NCBI GenBank assembly: GCA_905331475.1
Contig: CAJNYU010000182.1
Span: 190,343 to 254,342, forward strand
From: Rotaria socialis
Lineage: Eukaryota; Rotifera; Eurotatoria; Philodinida; Philodinidae
Length of the DNA: 64,000 nucleotides
Direction: 5' to 3'
The notes under the pieces are model-generated. The model had not been told where the DNA came from, ran no database searches, and was given only the letters and a program-made list of their open reading frames with translations. A program made the position numbers and the translations under genes. Of the stretch, positions 1 through 26,300 are shown in pieces (the stretch's first letter is position 1; every line of letters starts with the position of its first letter).

Positions 1-1182
1 TTATACATGCATGATTAAATATAAAAAACAAACTAACCAACTGAATGAAGTGTCCCTGGGTAAGATGAAAAGATCGTATCAGCACCTGGAATAAGAGAAC
101 CTAATGAAATCAAGAAAAAAAACAATAAGAAAAAAAACACAGCCACTTAATAGATCTAACTTCCTGCCATTGGTGTTCGTTTTAATGGCATTGAATAACG
201 CTTAATTACTTTTAGCATAGTTCGAAAATTACTCCAATCAGCATGTGATACGAATATATCACTGTTGTTTGGTAAAATCTAAATGAAATAATATTGTTTA
301 AAAGAAAATAATCATTTTTTATTATTTGTTCTACGTTACTTTTATTAACGCTGAACAACTATCATGCTTTGGGACGTTTGGCACTTTAAGACGTCCAGCT
401 AGATCACCAACAGATTCGACTACTTGAAATAGACTATTGAGTAGATGACGAAGAAGAAAAACAAAGGTTTTTCAGAAGAACAAAAACAAAACAATAAGGT
501 TGATCTATTTACAAAAATGAAAGTGGATCATCTAGTTCTTTTCGTGGTCCGCGTAATGTATTGTTATAGCCATCGATAAGACCGTTTAATTGAATAAGAA
601 GTAAATTTACCTAAATAAACGAGAAGTGTTTGAAAATAACTTTAGTTTTTGCTTTTAAATACTTGATGCCAATATTCATCATTTGGATAACTCTCAATTT
701 GTGTATACATCCAATCGAGTTGAATGAGAAAAAATTGTTTAAGATAATGACAAAATTCTGTTTTATTAGTACAAATATCGTCTATATTATTTTGCCATTG
801 ATAGCCAATTAATTCTTTAGGAAAAGACAAAATATCAATTATTCGAATGAATTAAAAATATGAAATTTGAACCTCTTGAAAATTGCCCTTCAAGTACTCC
901 AGCTGAATAAGCTTGATCAAAATTTGTTTCATTATCTAATGTTTGTATTTCTAATACGGACCAACCAGTTGTATTATAGGTTTGATCCCAAAATCCAGTT
1001 GCCAAGACATGATCCTCAAGTTTATTTGGTTCTTTGTAAGATGTTGCTAATGCTGTAACTACCTCATAGTTTTCATTTGTTTTCAATACGTGACCACGAA
1101 ATCGCTGCGATGATAGATCATCATTTGCTGAAATTAATGTGCACGTACTAAGCACAAACAAAACGAAATACTGAGCAAACAT
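1..1182 (-). CDS. Phospholipase B-like protein (PLBD family), 5' part, runs off left edge
   Basis: Lysosomal/secreted Ntn-hydrolase-type lipid amidase or phospholipase family (lamina ancestor/PLBD1/PLBD2). Six exons fit phase: 873-1182, 663-814, 513-610, 340-433, 161-278, 38-100, about 278 codons; the rest lies left of base 1. The start at 1182 gives a signal peptide (MFAQYFVLFVLSTCTLISA). Family landmarks in order are GWSVLEIQT, AYSAGVLEGQ, QLNGLIDGYN, SCSALIKILPNN, DIFVSHADW and FSSYPGTLHS. In this family the Cys of SCSAL is expected to be the N-terminal nucleophile exposed by self-cleavage (family knowledge). A TTTTCAG acceptor at 1189-1190, six bases before the ATG, suggests an intron in the 5' UTR. 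PLBD1 and PLBD2 cannot be told apart here. Confidence 0.9.
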
Positions 1183-2270
1183 TCCTATCTGAAAAAAAAA
1201 GAACAAATGGTTTCAGTTTTCACCATTGATAAACAATTGCTTCGCAGATAGATAAGAAATATTTAAACAAGAAAAAAGAGAATTCGAACACATTAGATTA
1301 GATCTCTTGTAAACAAATGATGAAGACTATTTTAATATTTCACAAAAAAATTCGTTGGTGACAATTTAATTTTAAGTCACAAGGAGATTTTAAAAATTCT
1401 TTGAAATCTAAAAAAAGAACGTCTCCATGCCCCATTTATCATTCATTATTGCTGCACCAGCTGCCCTGTCAACAGCTTTTCTATTGAATGACATTTTTTT
1501 TATTCAACTAACAAAACAAAGACACATATATACATACACAACATACTAATTATCAATTTGTGGAATAAAATCTCTCTTTGTTCATCCTACTCTCTATTAC
1601 TAATCTTTCTTTAACATCAATTGATGTTCTCCATAAGTATCATTGACTGCTTCCAAACAACATATATCTTTTGTCAAACGTCAAGAACGTGAGATCGGAA
1701 GCAATGTCACGTCAAGTTCGATTATTAATCAAAAAAGGCGATTTAAATTCTTTTTTGTTTTATTTGTTGACAAAAGTCGTCTTTATGATCATCGATTCAT
1801 CAAAAGAATCGACGAAGACAAATAATAAGCCAAACAAAGAAAAAAATTAAAGGGTTATGAGCAACAACAACAAACATGCACTGATCGTATCAATTGTAAA
1901 AAGAAAGAAAAGAAAATGAAACACTTTCCCCCGATATTTAAATATATATTTCTTTTGTTTTCTTGTCCAATAAAATTTAAAATCGAATGAAATACATTCT
2001 CACCTTCGACAGAAAAGAAAAAATTCACAAAAAAAAAGAAAACAATAAAATTCGATCTCGCATAGGCACAAAAAGAAGATGAGGTATAAGATTCAGACAA
2101 CATAGAAAGGAATGGAATACTCAAAGGGGTACACGAAAACTGAAATAATAACTCGTAAACAGAAGAAAAAAGTCATCACATACTCTCGCAAAAACACTAT
2201 GATAGATAAATAAATGAGCAAAAAACAACAGCTAAGATAGTTTTTTTGTTTTAAGATTTTTTCTTACATT
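1183..2270. other. Intergenic DNA between PLBD 5' end and CaMKII 3' end
   Basis: About 1.1 kb of AT-rich DNA. It should carry the PLBD promoter and 5' UTR exon (the splice acceptor is at 1189-1190) and the CaMKII 3' UTR/poly(A) region. Open frames here are short, low in complexity and lack recognisable domains. No other gene is seen. Confidence 0.6.
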
Positions 2271-7873
<5,603 letters not shown>

Positions 7874-9274
7874 GCAGATAAGACGAGAAAAAATGAGTTT
7901 GTTCAGTCATATAAAACTGAATAAATAAATGGAGGTGGACGTTGGCTCATCATTATTGTTAGATTAAAGAAAATACTAGATTAATATGCGTTTGTTAGCT
8001 GCATGCGTTGCATAAACGCGACAAAACGAACAAGATTCTTGTCGTTGTTTGTCGCAATAGTAGAAGCAGCAACAACAGATATAGAAAAAGTTTATTTCTG
8101 GTAGACGACACACGAAGAAGCAAAACCCCCGATGCCGATTCAGGTGGAGAGAGAGAGACAAACTGACTGAGCGAAGAAAATAAGAAGAAGAAGAAAGAGA
8201 AGGAGAAGGAGAATGAGAGGAAGAAGAAGAAGAAGAAGAAGAAGAAATGCAGTAGTAGAAAACCCGTTATAGCTAAGAACAAGTAGGCAAACGCAAAGAT
8301 GATGCCTAGGCCAGTTAGAGGCAGGAAAGAAAAAAAAGATCGTAATAGTCGTTGGGGATACACACGAATGCACAGTCACGAGTCAAATTCGTCCTAAAGC
8401 ATAATGTCGTTAGTTGTTCAAAAAATAAAAAATAAAGTCTTCTCGTAGGAATTTTGATTGAAAGTAAAACGTTGATTTTGTTTTCTGATTGTATTGTAGG
8501 TTTTTTTTGTCAACGCAGGAAATGAAAATCTTTTCGATTGGTTTATCTTAATTCACCAATAGAAATTTCGACACAAAAAAGAAATGGCTTTCTTTTTCAT
8601 CGTGCAACTAAAAAAAATTGAAGCGATTTGTAACAGTCTTCTTACTAAAAAAAGTAAAATTCTAACTAAATATTATTTGGATGAGGCCAGTATTTTTAAT
8701 ACGATTTCGAAGCACAGTGTACGCGTACATCCTACTGATCCAAAAAAATTATTTTCAAATTGTACTTCATAGGAAAACAAAGTGTATTCTCAAAAAGCAG
8801 AGTGCACATACATTTTGCTCTGCTGGGTACACTAATCATTAAAAACACTGGGTGAGACTTCGTAATTTGAAAAACCTAATTGCTATACAAACTAATAGAA
8901 GAGTAGAACAAGCTGTTTTTTAACATCGTGGTCCTGTGAGAATCCCTAATTATCTTTTCGGAGATTCAGATTTGTTTTACATAAGTAAATCTTGTAACCA
9001 AATCGAATACAATTCACATTTCACGATGCAAAATGATACTAAAATACTATATGGGATTTCGATGAGTTTTAGATGAAATTTCGTTAACGACAACATAAAA
9101 ACTTTCTGTCTATGTTATTTTTTCTTTATTCATAAAAAATTTACGATAGTATGAATATCAAGCTTTATTATCAATAGAAAAAAATAGTACCATCGACTAT
9201 TTTTCACACTGATATAAATCTAACTTACAAAGCAACAAAAAAAAGAAAAAAATAGTCATAGATCTGCACAATGA
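7874..9274. other. 5' flank of CaMKII; purine-rich low-complexity tract; no gene seen
   Basis: The CaMKII upstream region. About 8180-8245 is a nearly pure purine (AAG/GGA)n stretch that gives Phe/Leu/Ser-rich frames on the minus strand; these are composition artefacts. An open frame at 8584-8772 (+) has no domain and no splice context. A TATA-like or other core promoter element cannot be assigned with confidence. Confidence 0.5.
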
Positions 9275-10660
9275 TCAGTAGTGCGCAATAGGTTCTCGTA
9301 CAATATATCCATGACCTTGTGATGAATTCATCGGCTGTGCAGCAGGAACATAAACAATTCGGTCACTGAAAATGAAAAAAGTACTATATTTATTAAATAT
9401 AAAGAAAAGGCAAGAGATTTTTACCGTTGAGGGCGACAACACGGTAAACAGCAACAGAGTAAATTAAGTGGAATGCAGCAAAGACAAATATCTATCGAAT
9501 CCGAACATGGACAAATATCAGGCTAAAAGATTGAATAAATTTACGGCATTTTATCACCGAAAATATTCTAATGAATACAAATCCCTGTAGTTTTATTTAT
9601 TCGTACTTGTATATTAAAATTCAAAAGAAAAAACAATAAATCCATAGAAATGTAATCGTACTCTCGATTATTCTTCGGTTTAGATGAAGCCTTTAAATTT
9701 CTCTTAATTCTTATCTGGCTATCATTTTGAGCGAAATAATTTTTTCCGTCGTCTGTGCAAAATAACCCATATCAATTTTTTCATATTAAAACTTCGAATA
9801 GATTACATGAAAATTTTCATTAGAATACATCAAAGCAGAATTCAACTAGCTTTCTTTTAAAAACATGAACTACGTACAATACACATGTTATATATATTCG
9901 TTGTCTGTCGTTGCTTACTAAAATACAAAAATAAGCTTGTACACAGAATTGAGTGAATAAGATTGAAAATGTCACCTTTCTATGCTATTTCAATAATGCG
10001 TGACGATATTTTTTGTTTTCAATCGCCTCTACCTATGTTTGCTGTTTCTATACTTAATTACCCTTCATTTAAATATATCTTGGCATTCAATTCTTTGCAT
10101 TGTCATTAATTGCATTCATAATAATAAGCATGTATTTTTCTTTTTATCAAGCCACAACCAAAGAACAGAGAAAAAAACGATACATTATATTACGATTTTT
10201 CTTACATACATGAAAAAGAGATATTTAGAAGAGAAAAAAAGAAGAATAATACAAAAAAGATTGAACAAGAAGAGGAGAAAAACTAGACTTTTAACCAAGT
10301 TAATCGTTATTTTGAATTATATGGTCGGTTAATTTCCGTTTTCTTATTTATAATTGTATGAGAAGACAATAACAGCGAATGAATATGACACACTGTTCGT
10401 TTAAATTTGAGTAGAAATAAGAAGAAAATATTTAGCACACGCAAAGAAGTAAAAAATAAAGTGTTAGTCATTATCATTGTCAAGGCAAATTTAAATAATA
10501 GTCGTTTATATGAGAGAATAAGGACGGATCGATCATCGAACTAACAACGCGACAAGAAATGTAAAAAAAATGAAAATACGTTTGACTAGTTGATCGAACA
10601 TTCGATAAAAATTACCATTTGAACTTGAGAAGATTCATGAAGTAAATAAATTGAATCGTT
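9275..10660 (-). CDS. Cysteine-cluster protein exons (separate small gene or tail of the ACK-like kinase)
   Basis: Three phase-consistent exons are seen: 10616-10660, 9425-9522 and 9275-9365 (stop TGA 9275-9277), 77 codons. The middle exon encodes a cysteine cluster (CPCSDSIDICLCC, LLCCCLPCC) followed by a polar tail ending REPIAHY. There is no start codon in frame in the first exon, so an upstream exon is required. The last ACK-like exon (ends 11432) finishes in phase 0 and this set starts in phase 0, so they could be joined by a 771-bp intron. Such Cys clusters are often palmitoylated or membrane-apposed (inference). I do not recognise the family. Confidence 0.55.
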
Positions 10661-11431
10661 CTAAAAGCACAAAAAAGGTATTATTTAGAACTTGAACAAA
10701 AGAAAAACCACAATTCCATTGATCGTTCAATATTCTCTTGAGAAAAACGATTTGATTTACTGGTCAATGAATCGAAATGGAGTTATATGTTTTTGTTTGT
10801 TTCAAAGAAAGTCAAATACTTTATCTTCAAGAGTATTACTCTCATTGATTTATTTTTGTCAAAAATATAAATAAAAGAACAAAGGGTTTAATTTAGCGTT
10901 TTAATAGGTCAGAACACTTGCTCCTGACTTGGTTTGACAACAGCTTCAATGATTTCAAATTGTCATTGTATAAGACAAGAGAGTTTAAAATAGAGTGCGC
11001 GCGTGCGTGCTTCATGTGTTTTTCTATTACTGGTTTATTTTTAAAGAAAATGCATCATCGGGTAAAGAGGACATGTCATTTACAAAGTCAAAGGAAGTAG
11101 TTTTGATGCTTGAAGGTGAAAAAAGAAATCTGATTATTTTAGTTAACCATAATCAGGTCTAACAGTATCTATATGTTAGTCGTTTTATTGTAAAATAGCT
11201 TCTCCTTTAAAGTTAATCTTTATTTAATTTACAAAACAATGTTCTTGATTACAACAATTAGAATCTTCATATGTTGAAGTTTTCAATAAAATCTAGATGC
11301 TTGCTGTCGACTAAAGCTTTACTTTTTCGGCTTCATGTACAACGAAAAACAAAAATATTTTCTTTAATTAATTAGTCTATTTAAACTGATACCCATAGAC
11401 TAAGTTCATACGTAGGACTTCTCAACTTTAC

Positions 11432-18213
<6,782 letters not shown>

Positions 18214-21200
18214 CTATAAAACAAGAGTTGTGATGTATATGTAAACAATGAGCAGTGAGTAGCCGACTCTACGATGTCAAGAAAAAGAAATGATATGCAG
18301 ACACATTGGCAATTCATCCCATGGAGAAAAAAGAAGGACGCAAGTTAAAAGAGATCGTTGACCCCGACAGTGCTAGCATGTTGTAGATATGTATGTATAT
18401 TCATATATATATATATTCTTGTGCGTGTGTGCTCATCACTCTACAGGGTCAAATTGACTTTGCTTGGTGTTGATTACTCTATACATCACTACTACGCGAA
18501 CATACTTAAATTCTAGGACATTATGTCGGTGACATGACGCGTCATAGATGAAACAAGAAGAAATATTATGTCGCGACATATCATCGAATTCGATAGAAAG
18601 AAAACAGCACTTCTCTTACTAATCTTAATACAAATTTGAAAACATAAAAAAAAGAACCGAAATAAGAAAGACAAAAAGGTCAATAGTAATCTTTGTTATC
18701 GAATGGTAAAATTTTGTCGATCAATCAACCATATGATGTTTCAGAATTGAACCAACAAGCAAAGAACATGTTACGCTTCAAGCCATACAGACAAGACGAG
18801 ACATAAACAATAATACATGTATTGATGTGAATGTTTGTCTAAGCTCATCAACATATTTAGAGGTATGTTCGTAAAACATAGACTAAATATTATTAATATT
18901 CAACGGCAAATCAATACTTCTAAATGATCAGTTGTCACTTTATGACAACGGAGGAGCACACCAATAGCTATCATCTTCACCAAATCTTATAATATTAGAA
19001 CTAAAGGACATTATTAACACTGAAGTTGACAATATGACGACAACAGCTGGTGTTAGAAACCTTTAGCTCATTTTAGGATACAACTAATCATGAAAAAGAA
19101 CTTCGTCGCAAACTTCAATATTTGATTGATAAAAACTCTCAAATTGATGATCAGATGGTTAGAAATTATTTTGCCCGAAGTGAATAAAAAACCATATGGA
19201 CGTGTTTTCTTCTTTTGTTTTTATCAAACTCAGAAATCATATTTCTAGGCCATTTATTTTCTAATGCATCGATGTAGCTCTAAGTGTAAATGACTAATGG
19301 ACGAGAAAATTCTCAGTTGATTAATAATCTAGTGATATATTTTGTTGTAGTTCTGCAAATAATTACTCTTAAAACGTTTTGGTACAATCGATCTGATGAG
19401 AAAAAAGATGCCATCGATAACACATGTTCGATGTGACAAGCATTTATTTTTTTCGATCAACGCCAAACACGCGCGCCGATATGATTGACATCAACATTGT
19501 TTATCATGTTTCTTAAGTTCAGATATTTTGCATCGTGCAGACAAATTCATAAAAAAATAATCGCACGTAAATTAATTTGTTCAAATGATAGAGCAATAGG
19601 AGTGAAAATGTCGATAAGCATGTAACTATTTATTTTATTGATCCAAGGTAGACTACTAGAGTTATATAAGTACAAATTACATTTCAATCGATTAGAAGGT
19701 TCAATAAAACTGTTGTAGCAATGTTTTTAAATTTAACTATCTTTCGTTCGATATGTTCTAGAAATAATTTGACCAGTTGAATTTTAATGAATTACTCTTG
19801 AGAAGAGTTACTCGTGCATGATGAGAATCAACAAAAACAAAAATCAGCGACTCAAGTGGATAATAGATTGGATATATCAAGACGTCAAACTCAGCGATTC
19901 GATGAGTGACAAGTGTTTAACCATTATTGAGCTTGTGAACTATCAACAAATGGCATGTGAGATGCAGTCGATCTACGATTTCCATGTTCTCTTAAATGTT
20001 CCACTTCTTTCTTATAAGTGATATTAATGCAAGGACGAACAATTAGCATTCAAATGTGTCCAAGTTATTTTTTCAATACATTCAACAATTTTCGTTGGCT
20101 CTATGATTTCTTTTTTGAGTTCGCGATAATAATTTTAATTCGTTTTTTTAACAGAACAAATTATTCGAACCTATTTACTAGCAATTATATAATTACATCA
20201 GAGGAGGTAGATTACAACACAGTAGTTTTCAATAAAACTATGTTTGATTATAAAATCTATGAAAAAATTATAATTTCAATGTGAAAATGCTTTTATGTCT
20301 CAAGCTGTTGCCAGTGAAGCTTCTCTAAGAGCAATTCCTTACAACCGTCTACGAAGAAAAAAATCAAGACTTTCTCTGAGGTTAATCTAACGATCTAAAC
20401 AATCGGTTTTTATTGCTATTAACTTTTGAAATCTGTCCCTTAATTGACTTTTTCTTTGTTTGATTGAATCTCTCGATAGAAAAAGAAAATTCCAGGAAAC
20501 CGTTTGCACACTTCGAATATAACTCAGATTGGCGCTTTTACGGCTATTTACTAAATCGGTGATACGCACTCGCTACTTGTTTTTTTTTGTCATGCAAGAT
20601 TAAAAATAAATCTAAGATTAAATAATTCTTCTAAAAATAATTGGCATACAGGTGAATCAATGCTACTGAATAGGAAATATATCCTTGAAAAAGATTAGGA
20701 TCGTCACTTTTGTTTTTTGCGCGGATCTATAAAAAAAAACAGAACTTACGATTTTACTATTATGCAAGACGTTTCATTGTGTGTAGTCTTTAACTTTCTT
20801 ATGATATTTCGGTACCAAATAAAATCTTCCACATTTCATTAATTTTTTATGATAAACTGCCATGCTAACTATCAGCATTAGAATAATTCGGACACTTGAG
20901 AAAAAGGAAAAGTAGCTGCAATCTATCACGCGAGCGTTTCGACAAGAAATGTATCACGCGAGATTATAGCATGTACAGCGCCTCGTAATTAAGGTCAAAG
21001 TAAACATATTATGTATCCGTTCAGCTCTTATTTTAGGTTTTATCCACTGGTGAATCCAGTGACGAACGTGTTCTTACGAGTAGAACTAACAAGCACGACG
21101 GTAGCTTTTAGAGGCACCCACTAATTACGCATACTATAAAAAAAAAAAATAAGCGCATCACAGTATGGAGAATTGCGCAAAAATGAATCAAATCAATTAT

Positions 21201-23012
21201 CTAAGAATGATTATATAAGCTCTCTCTCTCTCTCAATAACTGCAACGACAAACGTTAATTAAGAATTAATTGAAAACTACACTGCAGAAGGATATTTATA
21301 CTATTCATAATAAAATTGTCAAGATTCAAATTAAAGAAGCCCAACCTTCAGTCATTCATAGTTTTTCCTATTGTGAGAAATTCGGCTTTCAATTTATTAC
21401 CATAAAATAAAACGCACCGCTTACTATTGTTGAAAGTTTTCAACTTACTTGATATATATGTGCAATTGGCATGATTTTATTTTCTCAAAAAATAATACCG
21501 ATGAATTTTGTTATTGTTGATGATTCTACTTGTGATAGGCTCTGTTGTCTGAAAAAAAGAAGACTGTTAAATTAGTCAATAAACTAGATTATAACTTATT
21601 TGAATAACCAAGTTGAATCTTATGAATGCATACTTATAAGTTGTTCTGTAATGAAGTAAGTATCAAAAGATTATTATTGTTCTCATTTTTTATCGTAAAC
21701 CACAGAAATAGGATATCGTAGAGTAATCGATCAGTGTTTTCGACGATGCAGAGAATACCTCATTTAAATTATTTACGATGTCATAAACAAGAAATCGTTT
21801 AAAACATATTCGAAACATGAATTCAAATATCAAGGAAACTATTTATTTAGCATATTTTCTTTGTATTATAATTTTACTAAGCTCTATTATGAATTGATTA
21901 TTGAACAGATAATTTTAACGTTGAGTCGTTCAGTCAGTTTTCTTTTCAAATTTTTGCTCAACATTGATTCGTTTAGATTTTGATGATAATATTTATTAGA
22001 ATAGTAAGTAGAAGCTTGCCAGTAGCGCCAGGAAATGACACACACATATTTAATCCTATGATCACTTGGATTTCAATTTTCATTCAGTTAAAGAATTAAG
22101 TTTTGTTGCTAGACGGCTTAGAGAAAGAAAGGCAAATATGGCAATAAAAGACTCAATATACAAGACTATTTAGTAATAATGTCTAAGAAATGACCTTTAT
22201 TTTATTGGTCTATGTCAAGCTGAAAATCGATACGGTTAGCCTTGGTTCGAAATGTAGACTGTAAAATAGGTAAGACTTGCTTTGACAACACAATATGGCA
22301 TTATTGGCTGGAAATCGTTTTATTTCTTCATACAATTATGTATCATTGTACTCTGATACTGTGATTGCCAATAGGCATTTACTTCGAATATTTCAGTGAA
22401 GTATTTTAGTAGTTTTGAAGTTCATATATTTAATGTTTGTAGTCAACACCTAAGCATACGAATAATATTCTTTCGAAATTCGAATTCCTTGTTTTTTCGA
22501 TAAATGCCAGTGGAAAAATGAATCAAGACGTATGACATATAAAAAAATTACCATCTCGTCTCATGATAAATGTCATACGAAGGTTTTTTGAATAAATGTT
22601 GTTGCACATTTATAGAGCATATTTTGTTATATTACTAATGATACCAAACAAACTGGTGGGTATCCATAGAAAAAAAATCAATATACTAATTACTTGAAAT
22701 CCTAATCTGATCGACTGCATTCGAATAATGAGCTAATAAGAGTTCTAGGGGCGAAAATCAGTATCCGTTCTATACAAAATTGTACTTTTTGAAATAATTA
22801 ATTTTGCATGCTGAAAACACACATGTGTCGAGCGATCAATAACTATATATGTAATCATTATTACCAATCTGACATTCGTTAGCTTCTATTCATTGTATGT
22901 AGTTATGATGCAAATATCATCTCCCTCTTCGCTATCTCCTTGTCTCGAGTATATTAATAGAAGAATTTTTTGTACAATGTCTCATTAGATAGTCCAATAT
23001 TGTAGTTAATTG
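18214..23012. other. Gene-poor 4.8-kb region
   Basis: No convincing gene is seen. The region should hold the 5' region of the ACK-like gene. Isolated coding-looking shreds occur at about 19094-19188 (+; HEKELRRKLQYLIDKNSQ) and 20297-20390 (+), but they have no start, no domain and no partner exons. They may be decayed gene or element pieces. Long AT-rich stretches otherwise. Confidence 0.5.
19094..19188 (+). pseudogene. Possible decayed coding fragment, unrecognised
   Basis: A 31-codon stretch with protein-like composition (NHEKELRRKLQYLIDKNSQ, then DDQMVRNYFARSE and a stop). It is charged and amphipathic as in a helix or coiled coil. There is no upstream ATG or splice model that extends it. 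It may be chance. Confidence 0.2.
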
Positions 23013-23261
23013 TTAAGCAAACTTTGTCAAATACTTTATTAAGAAAATACTACGAATAATCTTTTTTTCTTTGTAGATATTTCGTAGTGACGATGAACCG
23101 AAAATATCAGGGGGAAAATAATTCATTGAACTGTATTGTTCACTCGCCCAATGATGTACTATATAACATTCGCATTTATCACTCATTCTGGAATAACAAA
23201 AATCAAAAGTTTTAACCCGAAACGATTTTGCTTTGTAGTCGATACTATTGCATAGCGCCAT
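23013..23261 (-). CDS. Small open frame divergent from the USP38-like gene, unrecognised
   Basis: 82 codons with an ATG (23261), 131 bp upstream of and divergent from the USP38-like start. It contains SDKCECYIVHHW and NYFPPDIFGSSS. A TTCCAG at about 23190 could instead be an acceptor for an exon beginning at the internal Met. No family is recognised. It may be a real small gene sharing a divergent promoter or a chance frame. Confidence 0.25.
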   Translation of the reverse strand: MALCNSIDYKAKSFRVKTFDFCYSRMSDKCECYIVHHWASEQYSSMNYFPPDIFGSSSLRNIYKEKKIIRSIFLIKYLTKFA

Positions 23262-23391
23262 CTATGTATCAAGTATTAACTGGACATTTCAACTAGCAAA
23301 TACTTTTCGTTAATAAATCAGCTGCTGTATAATCTCCATTAATATTTTCTTCTTACTAATTGACTTGTTCCTTGTGACGTCATTTTCAATC

Positions 23392-26300
23392 ATGAACCAA
23401 ATAATCTCTGGTATTCTAAAGAGTACACATTCATTAACGGTCAAAAAACAACTACTAGAACGTATTCGATCAGCCTATCTTCAAATCCCATGTCCAACAA
23501 CAACACCAATAATTGATCGAACTTGTTATTATCTAATAAATTATGTGCGCGAACTGACAGTATCACAAGTTGATGTTGAGATATTGACATTTGGTCGTAC
23601 ATGTCTTCAATGTTGTCATAATCCTGAATGTCTATGTTCCATAGCTGAACAATTAATCAACGATTCTCGTATTGATGTATCGATATCATTTGTACAATTA
23701 TTAAGTGATTGTTTACCTAGTGAAATCGGTCGAGCCTTTTTAGAACGTGCTATTTTTGAAAGACATGAATTAAATAATGAAGCATTACGTTTTATATTAT
23801 TACTAATCACTAAAAATCGTCAACTAACGAATGGACAACGAACAATATTTTATATCAAATTAGTTGAATTAGTCTTATCTCGTTTACGTACATTAGATTT
23901 TTCAGTTGAACAAGTTGAATTATTTTGTAAACAATTAGCATCAACAATTGAAGAATTATGTTTTGAAAATAATAAAAAATCCAATAATTTATTAAATGAT
24001 ATGGTTAATGGTGTTACAGGTGGTCTATTAACATGTTTAGCTGATTCATCAACTAAAAATGAACCGTCAACAGCGTTAGCTAACATCATTGATTTATTAC
24101 AGGAATGTCCAAATGAAAACTTATTAGATTCATTTATTTTAGTAAGCCCATTTTTTTAAATTAAATCAAATTACTTTGGTTTTTCTTTAGACTATTGATG
24201 ACGATCGTTTAGTACTATGTCTCAATCGTTTAGCTCGAGTTTTCCGTTGGCCATCTACAACAACTAAACCATCGCAGTGGCTTGTTTCTATATGGAAATT
24301 ATTATTTAAACGTGAACGTGAGATGCTTGTTGCACAATCCGCATCGTCATCAATTATTTCCGATGTAAGTTAGAATCGATTCCTAATGGATTCATAGGTG
24401 AACAAAAAAAAAGAATGTATATGCTTTTGTTTATTTCAGTTGATATCGATGATTGGTAATCCATCGTGCTATCAAAATATTGTTCCGGCTCTATGTTGGA
24501 TATTTGTTAATCAACCATTTCATTTACAAACTGTACGTAGAATAAATAAGGAGTTCTTTTGTTTTTTTTTTAGTTTCAGAATTTCTATTCTAGTTTGCAA
24601 GTCCATTACAAAATGAAATTCTTCAACTTGTTCTTAATAATCCGAATTTTCTTAGTGATAATATGGAAATGAATAATCTTGTTGAAAGTGTACGTTACGG
24701 ACTTAAAAGTTTATTAAACAATGAAGATAATGTACTTAATCAGGATTTATTTAATAATTTACTTCAAGTAAAATATAGCATTATGTTTTTTGTTCATTAT
24801 TAATTGATGTCGTTGAATTTAGAGCCTTCCAAAATCAAATCAAAGTTTTGCTAAAAATATTCACTTAATGAAATGTAAATCATCATCAGTGGAAAACTAT
24901 TCAAATGAAATACCAATTCGTCTACATGATAAAATTGGTTTAGCTAATATGGGAAATACTTGTTATTTAAATGCGATGATGCAAGCATTATATTCTTGTA
25001 CACAGTAAGAGACTAGTCTTTAAATGAATTTCATTATTGTTGTTTGTCTGTATAGATTCCGAAAATGTGTACTGAATTGTGATGCATTATCGACAAATAA
25101 TGAATTATTAAAGTCATTACAGAATCTATTTGCTTTTCTAACAGCTTCACAAGTGGGAGAGAAGAATTTAAAAAATAAAATGATAAATGTTTGTTTCTTT
25201 GTAGCGATCATATTATCGACCAGAAAGGTTTTGGCTTCAAACTAAACCATCGTATTTTGAACGTAATCAACAGCAAGATTGTCAGGAATTTCTCAGACAT
25301 CTACTAGACACACTTCATGAAGAAGCCAAAAGAACGATACAAAATGAGTATGTAGTTTATTGTTCTCTCTGGAAAGAATTGAAGTAGTTTCTAGCGGGTG
25401 TTAGAATTTTGTTTTTTCATTGTTGAATATATCATTAGAAAATTACTGGTGGTCACAGTGAAGAAGTTCGTATTCAGAATAAAATCTAGCTAAATAGCAT
25501 TAAAATTAATAAAGGTAAAATTTCGATTAGATACTCTCCAAACTCTCAAACGGTTTCGGTTTCATGCATGTGTACTTTTAAATACTTACGCTACTGATTT
25601 ATGAATTAGTTATTGACGCGATTGAATTAGAGTCTGGTGAATGTGTTTAAGTTTTTACGAAAATAACAAATAGTATCTGTATGTAAACTCGAGAATTGTA
25701 GAATGTTCCGTCTACAAGTTTTAGTTATAATAGATTTAAAAATATTGGTATTGTTGCAGATTGAAATTCACACAAAAACTCTATTAATATTAGTGAAGCG
25801 TAGATAAGTATAGGACCCTAATTCGATTCGACACTCCTCTGACGAACAGCATATTTCGATGTCGGATTGCAAAAAAGTAAACGAAAAATAAAAATTTTGT
25901 CTTAAGATCAACTCTCGATTGTGTTAAACAACATCTAATGGGTACCTGCATTCATCAGAGTAAATGTTTGACTTGTTTATCAATAACAAATTCTCAAGAT
26001 TTATTCTATGATTTGTCTCTGGGTTTCAATGATCAATCTTTAACTACGAATGATCAACAACAAAAATGTTTTGACTTGCAATCGCTTATTGATCATGCAT
26101 TTGCATGGGAACCATTGGTGAATGAAAATCAATTTGAATGTGATACATGTCAAACAAAACAAGACGGTTCACGCCGAATGTTTTTAACATCACATCCAAA
26201 TTATCTTATTTTATTATTAAAACGCTTTGTACATAATCGTCTAACAGGCAAATATGAAAAATGTCTTGATCGTACAACATTACCTGAATTGATACAACTA

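Noticed and set aside
642-830. Independent 62-residue minus-strand gene
   Set aside because: It is exon 2 of the PLBD gene plus intron bases; the family motif order and phase show this.
7995-8379. Long Phe/Leu-rich minus-strand frames
   Set aside because: They are translations of an (AAG)n purine tract with no domain or splice context.
18901-20600. A decayed gene covering 18.9-20.6 kb
   Set aside because: Coding-looking shreds are short, in different frames and lack shared domain or splice links; only one was kept, at low confidence.
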